From positions 3,536,001-3,600,000 of the forward strand of contig CM049404.1 in assembly GCA_026929865.2 (NCBI GenBank): a stretch of 64,000 nt of DNA, given 5' to 3'. The notes beneath the pieces were generated by a model, which saw only the letters and a program-made list of their open reading frames with translations, had not been told where the DNA came from and made no database searches. Made by a program: the position numbers and the translations under genes. Positions 1-10,103 of this stretch are shown in pieces (within the stretch, counting starts at the first letter, position 1; every line of letters starts with the position of its first letter). This DNA is from Hyperoplus lanceolatus (lineage: Eukaryota > Chordata > Actinopteri > Uranoscopiformes > Ammodytidae).

Positions 1-794
1 TATACAGTATACAATAAGATTGGGTTGTAGTAATTATTTTTGAACACTGGGTGGCGTTTTGGTACAAGACCAGATGAGGGAGCTCACCTGCACAGGTCAA
101 AATGATAGTTTATCCAATCACTCTGTGACTTTGAGGAACAATATACGATTGTCTGTGAGCAATAGGACACGTTCACTGTTTCTTGCTCTTGTTACAAATA
201 CACACTCAGATATCGCATTGTCCCATTTGCTACTCAACTCGCTATTTAGTTGACTCAACTCCTGTTTATGTCTAAACAATAGACCTAACGTTAAATACCA
301 ACTGTTGTGTTTATTTACAAAGACACATTTCAGTTATAGGCTACTCACCTCAGACAAACTCGCTATTGTGTTAATTTAGCCTATCAAGACAGATTTCAGT
401 TTAGGCTACTCACCTCAAACAGATGCATAGCCGTTGGGCGGGACTGATGCTCTCCCTATAATTAGTTGTCATCTTGGCGATGGTCGGCCCAATGAGTGAT
501 AGCACCTCGGCAAACTGTTGCCGGTTCAGTCTAAAATAGACCTTAAATCGATCCTCATCCAAGCGGAGCTCTTGACCGAGCCGATGGTACTCTCCGTAGG
601 CCTACTGCCTCCGGCCACGATTAATGCTGTGCACCCACACTCTCCTCCGGGCAACCACGACAGGCGCAGGGGGGTCCGCAAACTCCGCTGCCACGGCAAG
701 AAGTGCGAGCAATCTTGCATTCATTTTCTCGTAAATTTTTGTGTCAGGTGTCAGATGCCAGATGATGGAGACAACAGATAGAAGCTGTATATCT
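1..794. other. intergenic, no gene seen
   Basis: No convincing coding region, RNA gene or complete transposon is visible. There is a loose repeat of a 'ggctactcacctcaaac' type phrase near 340-420. The 60-110 residue open frames at 518-925 overlap on both strands in GC-rich sequence and have no recognisable domain. Confidence 0.5.
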
Positions 795-933
795 ATGGAT
801 ACAACCGATGACGCGTATGACGTAAACGAAAAACGCTCCGTGCGCCTTTTTTGAGCGGCGCGCACAAACGCCTTGAAAGCAGCGCACGGAGCGCTCCGCC
901 TTTTAAAAACGCGTTTGGTGGACACGGGCCCTG
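795..933 (-). mobile_element. right end of a GC-rich inverted-repeat element
   Basis: On the - strand, 917-933 reads CAGGGCCCGTGTCCACC, a typical transposon end starting with CAG. It is followed by GC-rich sequence at 825-905 in which gcgcctttt and gcgctccgcc type words occur in both orientations and could fold. The partner terminus is not in the window, so only one end is supported. Confidence 0.4.
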
Positions 934-1411
934 AGAGTGGTCTCTTTTTTTCAGCCTCTCTGTAGTTTCATACGTTAAGTGAGTGTGCCAGCAGGTTTTG
1001 ATGTGTAACGAAGTTTAATTTTGTGTGTTTTATATTTTTGACACAACACAACCTAGATAATTTTCTCAGGGCCTGTGACATATTGTAGGAATTAGTTTAA
1101 AAATGTGTATGTGCAAAACAATGTTATAAGTAAATTGGTTTTAATTAATATAATTTTGGATAAATCTAATTTATTATAATTGTATTTGAAGGGTGATGTA
1201 GGCTATTTAATTTGGCAAATAATTAATGTATTATTGTTTTTGTTCAAGGGTTATTCATTTTATTTTTAAAAACCTTATTTATTGTTTCATTTTAAAGGAT
1301 GTTATTTAAAATATCTTTATTTGAACATTGCTGTTTTATATTTTGTTCGTGTCTATTTTGTACCGTTTGTGTTACTATTATATTATATTATATATTATAT
1401 TTCAAAAATAA
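934..1411. other. AT-rich intergenic, nothing recognised
   Basis: Strongly AT-rich sequence with short poly-T and ATTATATT runs. No open frame of note, no terminal repeats and no RNA gene signature was seen. Confidence 0.5.
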
Positions 1412-1597
1412 ATCCTGAGTAATTCAGTAGGCCTACTTGTACTCTTGAGTACTTGAGTAGTCTTTTCACTGCATACTTTTTTACTCTTACTTGAGTAATT
1501 ATTTGTATGAGTACTTTTACTTCTACTTGAGTAATTATAATCTTAAAGTAACTTACTTTTACTTGAGTAAATTTTTTGGCTACTCTGCCCACCTCTG
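1412..1597 (-). mobile_element. teleost hAT-like MITE, 'acttgagta' type
   Basis: The segment repeats the words 'acttgagtaa' and 'tacttttac' many times. It ends (read on the - strand from 1597) with CAGAGGTGGGCAGAGTAGCC, an end I recognise from an abundant teleost hAT-type MITE. The opposite end near 1412 is not sharply defined. Confidence 0.55.
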
Positions 1598-1675
1598 CCC
1601 GTGTGTGCGATGTGGCTCTTTGCAGTAACACAGTAAAAAATGTGGCTCTTAGTCTCTGACTGGTTGGCCACCCCT
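1598..1675 (-). mobile_element. fragment of a hAT-like element, CAGGGGTGGCCAACC end
   Basis: Read on the - strand from 1675 the sequence starts CAGGGGTGGCCAACC. Two 'atgtggctctt' repeats follow at 1609 and 1640, as in a common vertebrate hAT-type repeat. It abuts the previous MITE, so one probably inserted into the other. Confidence 0.4.
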
Positions 1676-3704
1676 GGCCTACATGTTGTGTATTCAACAT
1701 TTCAACTCCTTTCATACTAATAGAACTTTTCAGGACTTCATAGTCCTTCAGCAATCCAGTTTAGCATCAGCTTTTCACTTTTCAGCAGGAAATGCATTTT
1801 CTAGTTTTTATTTTGTTCTCTTTTTCAAGACTTTTCTTATAGTTAATCAGAGGTACGCAATGCTATATGTCAAGTCAATGTTTATTATTGGGAGGGACCC
1901 ATCCAGGCAGGGGCGGATCTACCGGGGTGGCATGGGGTGGCAACTGCCACCCTAAAAAAAGCCTTGCCACCCCAGCTGCCACCCCAGTTGGCAGCGCCAA
2001 ATTAAACATTTATTTTTGGCTGTTAAGAGACATTTACGAGCGCGAGTTTCAAATGTCCGACTGCAAGTGAATGTAGCCAGGTAATATTGCTCCACCCCGA
2101 TCCCCCGCGACCCACTCCCGAGACTCCTAACCGCTCCTAACGGCACTGATTTTGAATACAAGGAAGGCGTGCGAGAGACGGATCCAAACCTCTCTAGACA
2201 AACGAAGCAAGCAGCACAGGAGACACTCTCCAGGTATTACTGATCAACTGTCTATCTATGAAAAATTACAATAATGAGAAAAGAGCAGGGCTAATGGAGT
2301 TGTAGTTTTCCTATAAAGTTAATATGCTGCTGTGTGGTGACAATGACTAGAGGTTAATAATAACGTTAGGAACTCGTGAATGCCTCGGAAAAACTACAAT
2401 AACGTTCACATCAGCGAAGATTGTGCACTAGGCCTACTGTAGGCTACTGATCCAAATTCCACAACTCATTATTTGTGTTACAGTTTAGTACAATATGTAT
2501 TCATTTATAGTTGGTTGCTCCACCTTAAGTCAGCCCAGGCAGGACAGGATAGTTAAGTTTCAGTTTCGTTTTTCATCTCCGTGTTGGACAGCTGTTCGCT
2601 CAGCTGAAGGGCTCGAGCCTCACGGAGCAGACAGCGCGAGTCAGTCTAAAAGTCAGCGAGGATCACGCTCACAAATCAAAAGCTAAATTATAAAATAAAG
2701 CTATCTCTTCCTCCCTCTGTCCACTGCACACTTAGTCACTAGTAGCTCAAAGGAAATACATGAGGATTAAAACCTCATTTTGCACTTTATTATTTTTGAA
2801 TATTTGAAGATTGCATGCAAGTAAAATACCACCAGCCACTACATTCTCAATGATAGACGTGAATAATCACTTCTTCTTTTTTTCTAAACCAATTTTTTTT
2901 AACAATAGAGGAGAATAAATATTTGAAAGCAATACAGAATGCATGATATTACTGCATTGTATTCTATTCTATTTTTGTCACCAGGAACCTAAATGTTGTC
3001 AATTACTTTACATAAACTTGATGCAAACAAATTCACCAGAATGCAGGAAATGAAGTGATGAATGCTCAAAAATTTCTGGGGGGGCACCCCCAGACCCCCC
3101 ATTTAAAAGGTGTCCTAAACCAAGGTTTAATCATAACCTATACCCTTGAAATTCATTAATTATTTTTTTTTAATTTTATCTATAGGCCTTTGTATAAGGA
3201 TATACTTCCTAATTCTTATCACACTATTTTAAATTAAAGTCTTAGGTCGTGCTTATCAATTGCTCATAATAACCAGTAGGCCTATTTCTGTGTTGGACAT
3301 TACTGAGCCTCTTCCCATTTACAGTGTTTAACAGGTCACTTGTTTGTGACCAAACATAGGAAAATGCCACACAATATTTTGATGAATGATTTTATCTGTA
3401 TTGTATGTAAATTACTAGAGTATTTGAATAACTTGATATTTGCACTCAAGTTAGACTGGTGATTGACATCTGATGGGAGTATCTCATATTAACACAGACA
3501 AATACAAAAGACTCACTGTTAACCCTTGTGGCCTCCTCGCCCATTTTTGTACATTTTTGAAGACTTTTTTTTTTGATTTGGTGATAATTTTTGCTGTGGT
3601 AAAGCTTTTGGCATGATTTTTTGCAGGAACTATTCTTTTGAGTCAAATTTTTGAAATCCAATATCCTTTACTCTTAGATGTCTTTTATACTCTGTCAGTA
3701 AATT

Positions 3705-4430
3705 TACTACCCTCTCAGCACCTTCGACCCAAAAATGTCCACGCTCACAAAAAGTGCTATTAAATCATCATACATCAATATTTTTTTCTACTTTTTTTTG
3801 CTTACATCTCTTAAACAACTTCTTACCGGCTCAAAACTACCAAACATTCAATAATTTTCAGGATTTTAACCCATTAAATGCCAGTTTAAGTATTTGAATT
3901 ATTTCAATATTTTTGACAAAAAAACACAAAAAGTTAATTATTTTCCATAATACAAATACTAGGGGGATGTGGCATTAATGGTGATTGGAATCTTGGATAT
4001 GTCAAAGATTAGCAACAAAATTGATTTGATTGCATTAGTATTTTTTATGTAGTGCCAGATGAAACATTAAGCACCCTCTCAGCACCTTCGACCCAAAAAT
4101 GTACACACACATAATCTGCAATAAAATCCTCATACATCAATATTTTTTTCTGATTTTCTTTGCTTGAATCCCTTAATCAACTTCAGCCCTGATCAACATG
4201 ACCAACTATTTGATACATTTTAGGATTTTAACTCTTTAAATGCCACTTTAATTATTAGAAGTATTTATCATTGATAAAAAAACACACAAAAAGTGAATTA
4301 TTTTCCATATAATAAATAGTAGGGGGATGAGGCATTAGTGGTGATTAGAGTATGGGATATGTCAAAGATTAGCAACCAATTTGATTTGATTGCATTAGTA
4401 TTTTCTATGTAGTGCCAGATACTCCTTCGA
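3705..4430. repeat. subterminal ~360-bp direct repeats, left arm (2 units)
   Basis: The phrase atgtagtgccagat recurs at 4047 and 4407. 'ccctctcagcaccttcgaccc' type text recurs near 3710 and 4074, giving a 360-bp period. These are the subterminal repeats of the piggyBac element and match, inverted, those at 6700-7775. Confidence 0.8.
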
Positions 4431-5008
4431 GGCAGAAAGTGCCCCATCCACTTCCATTGAAAACCACCTTTTTTAATCTCATTGCATTTCTACTATTAAA
4501 CCATGCATTTTGTAATGTTAGCATTTCATTTAGAAGAGAAGCAGTCATATTTGACATTTTTACTGTATTCCACTAGATTTAACTATTTTCCCATTGTAGG
4601 TCCATGCATGAAATTCTTGTATTTTTGACCATTCTTATATGGAGCAGTGTGACTACCAGGGGAGCCCAATAGCTTTTCTGTCTGTGTGTGTGTGCGTGTG
4701 TGTGCATGTGTAAGAGTCAGTGTGAAACTGTAAGCATGCACTGATCATTTCAGGGGTGAAAAGGGCATCTTTTTGAAGGATGTGTGTCATGTGAGGTGCT
4801 TGAGTAAAACATGGCCTTCTGCCTTTGATGTACTCAAAAACAAAAAGGAAAACAACAGTTAGTGTGTTTATGCACCTGGCTGCTTTCACAGCCAAAGTTA
4901 AACATGCAGCTTGGCTGAGGTGTCATTCCAATAGTGGGCAGAGAAGGAGAAAGAGAAGGAGAAAGAGAAGGAGAAAGAGCTGGAGAAAGAGAAAGAGAAG
5001 GAGCAAAA

Positions 5009-5640
5009 ATGAAGAGGCGTTTTAGTGATAGAGAGGTTTTAGAGATGGTCCTGGAGCAGTCTTCTTCAGACAGTGAGCTGCAAGACTCTGAAGAAGACTT
5101 CCCAGGGGAATCGGATATTGAATTTCCACTCAATACCTCCACTACGGTGAGTGCTATTTCCTCTAGTGAAGACGAGACAGAGGATCCTGTCCATCCTAAT
5201 GTTGAGTGGACAGTGAAGAACGGGCAAGTGTGGTCACCTTCTCATGCCAATACCTTACGCTACATTCCCGCACCCACCGGCATGATTCCAGGGCCTACAC
5301 GATATGCAATATCAAGGATCCACGATATAGCATTGTCATTTGACCTTTCATCACTCCTGATGATCCAGCTGATTGTGGGAATGACCAACTTACAAGGGGA
5401 CGTACAGTGTCGGTCGAGAGGGGAATCCACCCGCAGCCTGTGGGATGACCAGAGTGGGAGACCAGTTTTCAGGGCCACCATGTCCCACAAACGATTTGAA
5501 ATGCTGAGTGCAGCCTCCGCTTTGAGATCGTCTCACCCTTCCTGCTAGACACAAGGAGGATAAGCTGTCTCCATTCAGAAACATGTGGGACATGTGGACC
5601 TCCCACTCATGTTCAATTCAGGCTGCGTGAATTCCCTATC
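5009..5640 (+). pseudogene. piggyBac transposase, 5' part, frameshifted
   Basis: The likely start is the ATG at 5009 (MKRRFSDREVLEMVLEQ), preceded by a purine-only gagaaa repeat that an in-frame upstream ATG at 4934 would also translate. An acidic Ser/Glu/Asp-rich N-terminus (SSSDSELQDSEEDFPGES) is followed by piggyBac-type text: a 'TNLQ' motif, 'SLWDDQSGRPVFRATMSHKRF', then loss of frame near 5524. In the next frame 'KEDKLSPFRNMWDMW' is readable, matching the conserved DKL..R..W block of PGBD4-like transposases. The acidic domain and the start of the DDE domain are present. The rest of the catalytic domain and the C-terminal zinc-binding cysteines are missing, because the sequence degrades and then meets the inverted arm. 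It cannot encode an active transposase. On this similarity I infer a dead copy of a cut-and-paste transposase. Confidence 0.8.
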
Positions 5641-5715
5641 GACCGATACACAGCTGCTTGGATGAGTAGTCCCATGTATGCACAAATCTCTTGCTCATCT
5701 CATCACACCAACCTT

Positions 5716-6119
5716 CACTGTACGTCTCCCTTGTAGGTTGGTCATTTCCACCATCAGCTTGATCATTTCCGAGTGATAAAAAGGTCAAAAGAAGATGCAA
5801 TATCATGGATCCTAGAAATTGCATACCGTGTAGGCCCTGGAATCATGCCGGTGGGTGCGGGAATGCAGCATAAGGTATTGGCATGAGAAGGTGACCACAC
5901 TTGCCCGTTCTTCACTGTCCACTCAACATTAGGATGGACAGGATCCTCTGTCTCGTCTTCACTAGAGGAAATAGCACTCACCGTAGTGGAGGTATTGAGT
6001 GGAAATTCAATATCCGATTCCCCTGGGAAGTCTTCTTCAGAGTCTTGCAGCTCACTGTCTGAAGAAGACTGCTCCAGGACCATCTCTAAAACCTCTCTAT
6101 CACTAAAACGCCTCTTCAT
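5716..6119 (-). pseudogene. second, inverted piggyBac transposase 5' part
   Basis: This is the mirror image of 5009-5410. From the ATG at 6119 on the - strand the N-terminal ~110 residues are almost residue-identical to the left copy, including the whole acidic segment. Identity drops sharply after 'RIHDIA', where the frame stops at 5763. Beyond the stop, nucleotide similarity still runs to about 5716 (through the 'atgaccaac' and 'cgtacagtg' words). It is shorter than the left copy and lacks the catalytic region. The two copies converge, so any transcripts would be self-complementary. Confidence 0.8.
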
Positions 6120-6699
6120 TTTTGCTCCTTCTCTTTCTCTTTCTCCAGCTCTTTCTCCTTCTCTTTCTCCTTCTCTTTCTCCTTCTCTGCCCACTATTGG
6201 AATGACACCTCAGCCAAGCTGCATGTTTAACTTTGGCTGTGAAAGCAGCCAGGTGCATAAACACACTAACTGTTGTTTTCCTTTTTGTTTTTGAGTACAT
6301 CAAAGGCAGAAGGCCATGTTTTACTCAAGCACCTCACATGACACACATCCTTCAAAAGATGCCCTTTTCACCCCTGAAATGATCAGTGCATGCTTACAGT
6401 TTCACACTGACTCTTACACATGCACACACACGCACACACACACAGACAGAAAAGCTATTGGGCTCCCCTGGTAGTCACACTGCTCCATATAAGAACGGTC
6501 AAAAATACAAGAATTTCATGCATGGACCTACAATGGGAAAATAGTTAAATCTAGTGGAATACAGTAAAAATGTCAAATATGACTGCTTCTCTTCTAAATG
6601 AAATGCTAACATTACAAAATGCATGGTTTAATAGTAGAAATGCAATGAGATTAAAAAAGGTGGTTTTCAATGGAAGTGGATGGGGCACTTTCTCTCGAA

Positions 6700-7775
6700 G
6701 GAGTATCTGGCACTACATAGAAAATACTAATGCAATCAAATCAAATTGGTTGCTAATCTTTGACATATCAGATACTCTAATCACCACTAATGCCTCATCC
6801 CCCTACTATTTATTATATGGAAAATAATTCACTTTTTGTGTGTTTTTTTATCAATGATAAATACTTCTAATAATTAAAGTGGCATTTAAAGAGTTAAAAT
6901 CCTAAAATGTATCAAATAGTTGGTCATTTTGATCAGGGCTGAAGTTGATTAAGGGATTCAAGCAAAGAAAATCAGAAAAAAATATTGATGTATGAGGATT
7001 TTATTGCAGATTATGTGTGTACATTTTTGGGTCGAAGGTGCTGAGAGGGTGCTTAATGTTTCATCTGGCACTACATAAAAAATACTAATGCAATCAAATC
7101 AATTTTGTTGCTAATCTTTGACATATCCAAGACTCCAATCACCATTAATGCCTCATCCCCCTACTATTTGTATTATGGAAAATAATTCACTTTTTGTGTG
7201 TTTTTTTATCAATGATAAATACTTCTAATAATTAAAGTGGCATTTAAAGAGTTAAAATCCTAAAATGTATCAAATAGTTGGTCATTTTGATCAGGGCTGA
7301 AGTTGATTAAGGGATTCAAGCAAAAAAATCAGAAAAAAATATTGATGTATGAGGATTTTATTGCAGATTATGTGTGTGTACATTTTTGGGTCGAAGGTGC
7401 TGAGAGGGTGCTTAATGTTTCATTTGGCACTACATAAAAAATACTAATGCAATCAAATCAATTTTTTTGCTAATCTTTGACATATCCAAGACTCCAATCA
7501 CCATTAATGCCACATCCCCCTACTATTTGTATTATGGAAAATAATTCACTTTTTGTGTTTTTTTGTAAAAAATATTGAAATAATTCAAATACTTAAACTG
7601 GCATTTAATGGGTTAAAATCCTGATAATTATTGAATGTTTGGTAGTTTTGAGCCGGTAAGAAGTTGTTTAAGAGATGTAAGCAAAAAAAAGTAGAAAAAA
7701 ATATTGATGTATGATGATTTAATAGCACTTTTTGTGAGCGTGGACATTTTTGGGTCGAAGGTGTTGAGAGGGTAG
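6700..7775. repeat. subterminal ~359-bp direct repeats, right arm (3 units)
   Basis: The phrase ggcactacata recurs at 6709, 7067 and 7426, giving periods of 358 and 359 bp. 'gggtcgaaggtgctgagagggt' type text recurs at about 7030, 7389 and 7752. The left arm has only two units, so one unit was gained or lost after the palindrome formed. Confidence 0.8.
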
Positions 7776-8162
7776 TAAATTCGAAGGGGGCACAAGGGTT
7801 AACTAAGTACTTATTGCAGCCCTATTTGCATAGATTTTGAGCCCCATGCTGCTGTATTAGTGCAGGTGTTTGTTGTGAGGCAGGTAATGTAGTAATTATT
7901 CAGTAATAATAATCTTTAAAATTGTCTGACACCTTTTATGTTTAAATGTAAGGCTTCACTCGTGCTACAATACATTAAGTATTATGTTATTTAGTCAACA
8001 TATCTAAATGTGGGGGCTTTCCCAAGTACATATTTATTTATATGGCTTTAATTAAATCGGCATACTGTATATACATCCGCCACAGGTTGCCACCCCTTAA
8101 AATCTCCTGCCACCCTCTTGCCACCCCATGAATATTTTTCTAGATCCGCCCCTACATCCAGG

Positions 8163-8560
8163 CAGCAAATGCCATCTGTAAATCTTAAAATTATCCAAAG
8201 CAAACATATCAGCTCTATTCAACAATATTATACCTACATAAATATTCATTTCAATTTTAAAATCATAATATAATAATAATTAAAAAATTATTCAGGTCAA
8301 GAGTCATATGTGGGTGAATTGTTTTAGATATAGCCATTGCATTACAATTTTTTTTCCAATGTCTGATCTAACTTGCAGAAATGTACGTAGTTCTTTTTCA
8401 TAAAATAAAATTTAATAGTTCCTTAAGGGGGATAGGAAATACAAGAGATGACATTTTTTTAGATGCAACAGTTGCATTGCATTTACAGACTGCAATACAA
8501 ATTTTTTGAATTATTTATACTAAAAACTGTCTCCAGTCTACTCTGACACAACACTACTTA
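8163..8560. other. AT-rich intergenic, nothing recognised
   Basis: No open frame, terminal repeat or RNA gene was seen between the hAT-like element and the possible exon at 8561. Confidence 0.5.
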
Positions 8561-8792
8561 CTATTTTGTCCAGAAGATGAATGCAAAAATCCCAGCAAAA
8601 AAAATATCCAACAAAGGATTTTTCTGTCCATGATGAATAGTGTTGTAGTAGTGCTGGTCGTCACAACTCCAAGTGCAGACAAGTACTTTGTTTCCGTTTG
8701 CAGGTTGTATTAAAGCATGAATCACTCCTCCCTCAGCCATGGAGGGTGTGACAACGCATTGCTGACAGTCACAGAGTTTACCTTCATGCAAC
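8561..8792 (-). CDS. possible orphan terminal exon, unknown protein
   Basis: On the - strand a good acceptor (ctttcctggtctttcag, AG at 8793-8794) precedes an open frame of about 76 codons ending in TAG at 8561-8563. The protein has five cysteines (CDCQQC, VCTWSC) and ends in a hydrophobic run (DIFFAGIFAFIFW) followed by TK. That resembles the tail of a membrane or GPI-anchored secreted protein. I do not recognise the family. No upstream exon is identifiable. Chance openness is quite possible, and a fragment of a duplicated or transposon-carried gene is an alternative. Confidence 0.22.
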
Positions 8793-9259
8793 CTGAAAGA
8801 CCAGGAAAGTCCCAGACACATGTTTAAATAGATAAAGGAAACAAACTTAATAAGCGACACATTATACAGTTGAACAAATCTGCAGTGACTTCACACATTC
8901 ACACCATAAAGCATCAGCTAGAAAATCTAATTTCTTAATAATAATTGTTTATTAGGTTTACCTCCAGTCATTGGTAAGTTTGAACCGTCTTAAAATATTT
9001 GATCTTTGTTTGAATGTTTTTCAGTAAAACAACTATTTTCTAAAAGGTCCACACCGGTGGAGTTAATCATGGAAGTGTCTTATGAGGAGAGAAGAGCCAT
9101 GCTGTACAGGGAATTGGAAAAAGGAGAGATTCTGGTGAGGAGGGTCAACAACATCAGAGAATGAGGCTTCTTACTCACTCTCCTATGCACCACGGGAGGA
9201 CTAAACAGAGACATTGAAGACCTAGAGTTGACACTTTGAAAGCAATTAGTCCAGCATGG

Positions 9260-10103
9260 TTAAAGGTGAAGTAAGTGATTTATTTATGTTAATATAAGTG
9301 TTCAATCGCTCTTTATTCATACAGTGATCACTTATATAGTGTGCATAAAGCCGATCTCTCAGTCACTCGCTCTGCAATTTTGTTTGCTAGATGCGATCGT
9401 CTACAGCAGTGCTTCTCAAATGATGGGGCGCCATGAGTTGTCAGGGGGGCGCAGGCTGCCTTGATTTCCAACTGACCAAAAAAAACCTTATTTTTTTTTT
9501 TTTTTTTTTTAAGTGCTAGCAAGCGCGATGTGTGCTTGTGTATGGTCATATCCGCGCGAAAGGCCGCGATTTGCAGTAAATAAATGTCCGCATGTGTCTC
9601 TGTAGGCTATTTAAAAAGAAATCAAGCAAGTAGACTAATAATAACATTAATGAATTATTGGTTATCGCATCACAGAAGGCCTATTGGCCTATAATAATAA
9701 TAGAAAACACCACCTTAACTATGTTTACAGTTTTAAAATGTTTTGAATGAAATGCAAACCTCAGTGAATCATTTGCTCTTGTTTCTCTGTCCTGAGATTC
9801 ACACAGACTGAGCAGTCTTGTTTAAATGTTACAAATTGAGCAAATAAACTGAACTTTGATTTTTTTTGCTGCAGAAGTTATCTCAGCTAATTTTTGTTAT
9901 CTAATTTGATAATAAAATGATTGTATGCAGAATGCTCATGCCAGAAACTCATGCAGTGTTTTTTTGCAGATAAATAAATAAATATTAGCAGGTTCTCAAT
10001 AGTATTTCAATTTAGGGGGGGGGGGCACAAAAAAATTCTGTCCCCTAGGGGGGGCATGACAGAAAATAATTGAGAACCACTGGTCTACAGCAAACGGACA
10101 CGC
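9260..10103 (-). repeat. TTAAAGGT-ended dispersed repeat, partial copy
   Basis: 9260-9400 (ttaaaggtgaagtaagtg ... cagtcactcgctct) matches the reverse complement of 27280-27407. It is one end of the MITE described at 26966-27407. Similarity fades past about 9375. A hAT-like element (9407-10082) interrupts the following sequence. Confidence 0.6.
9407..10082. mobile_element. hAT MITE with perfect 8-bp target duplication
   Basis: The ends CAGTGCTTCTCAA (9407) and TTGAGAACCACTG (ending 10082) are inverted repeats. The flanks GTCTACAG at 9399-9406 and 10083-10090 are identical 8-mers, the hAT signature. G-rich runs lie just inside both ends. The middle (9515-9690) resembles 36190-36890 inside another hAT-like element ('gcaagcgcgatgtgtg', 'cgcgaaaggcc', 'taataataac'). 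No transposase frame is present. Confidence 0.85.

Larger units (their letters stand above)
3523..7798. mobile_element. palindromic piggyBac foldback element
   Basis: TTAA target duplications lie at 3519-3522 and 7799-7802. Just inside are inverted ends, CCCTTGTGGCC on the left and GGGGCACAAGGG on the right. TTAA plus CCC...GGG is the piggyBac signature. The body is one huge inverted repeat: about 3690-5410 is the reverse complement of about 5716-7775, with roughly a 305-bp spacer. Each arm carries the 5' part of a piggyBac transposase gene pointing to the centre. The right arm has one more copy of a ~359-bp subterminal unit than the left. The left terminus has about 165 bp (3536-3700) with no match on the right. 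Confidence 0.85.
1908..8154. mobile_element. hAT-like non-autonomous element hosting a piggyBac
   Basis: The left end is CAGGGGCGGATCTA at 1908 and the right end is TAGATCCGCCCCTA ending at 8154; these form terminal inverted repeats. Perfect 8-bp direct duplications CATCCAGG flank it at 1900-1907 and 8155-8162, which is the hAT signature. Inside both ends are many 'tgccacccc' words. No hAT transposase frame is visible at 1908-3518 or 7803-8154, so it looks non-autonomous. About 4.28 kb of its length is a later piggyBac insertion (3523-7798). The remaining body (about 2.0 kb) is AT-rich and shows only short unassigned frames. Confidence 0.8.

Noticed and set aside
602-925. 107-codon open frame on the - strand
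   Set aside because: It overlaps the GC-rich end of a MITE and another open frame, has no domain, and is probably non-coding.
4936-5005. Purine-only gagaaa tract encoding Gly/Glu/Arg repeats as a protein domain
   Set aside because: It lies upstream of a better start (5009) and is a simple repeat. The other frame gives Arg/Lys repeats, so coding is not supported.
3705-7775. Regular ~359-bp repeats considered as a satellite or CRISPR-like array
   Set aside because: Only two or three units per arm, mirrored about a transposase gene. They are subterminal repeats of the piggyBac element. No CRISPR features, and the genome is eukaryotic.
9069-9164. Short helical open frame (MEVSYEERRAMLYREL...)
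   Set aside because: 32 codons, no family recognised and no splice or conservation evidence. It may be a fragment of a repeat.
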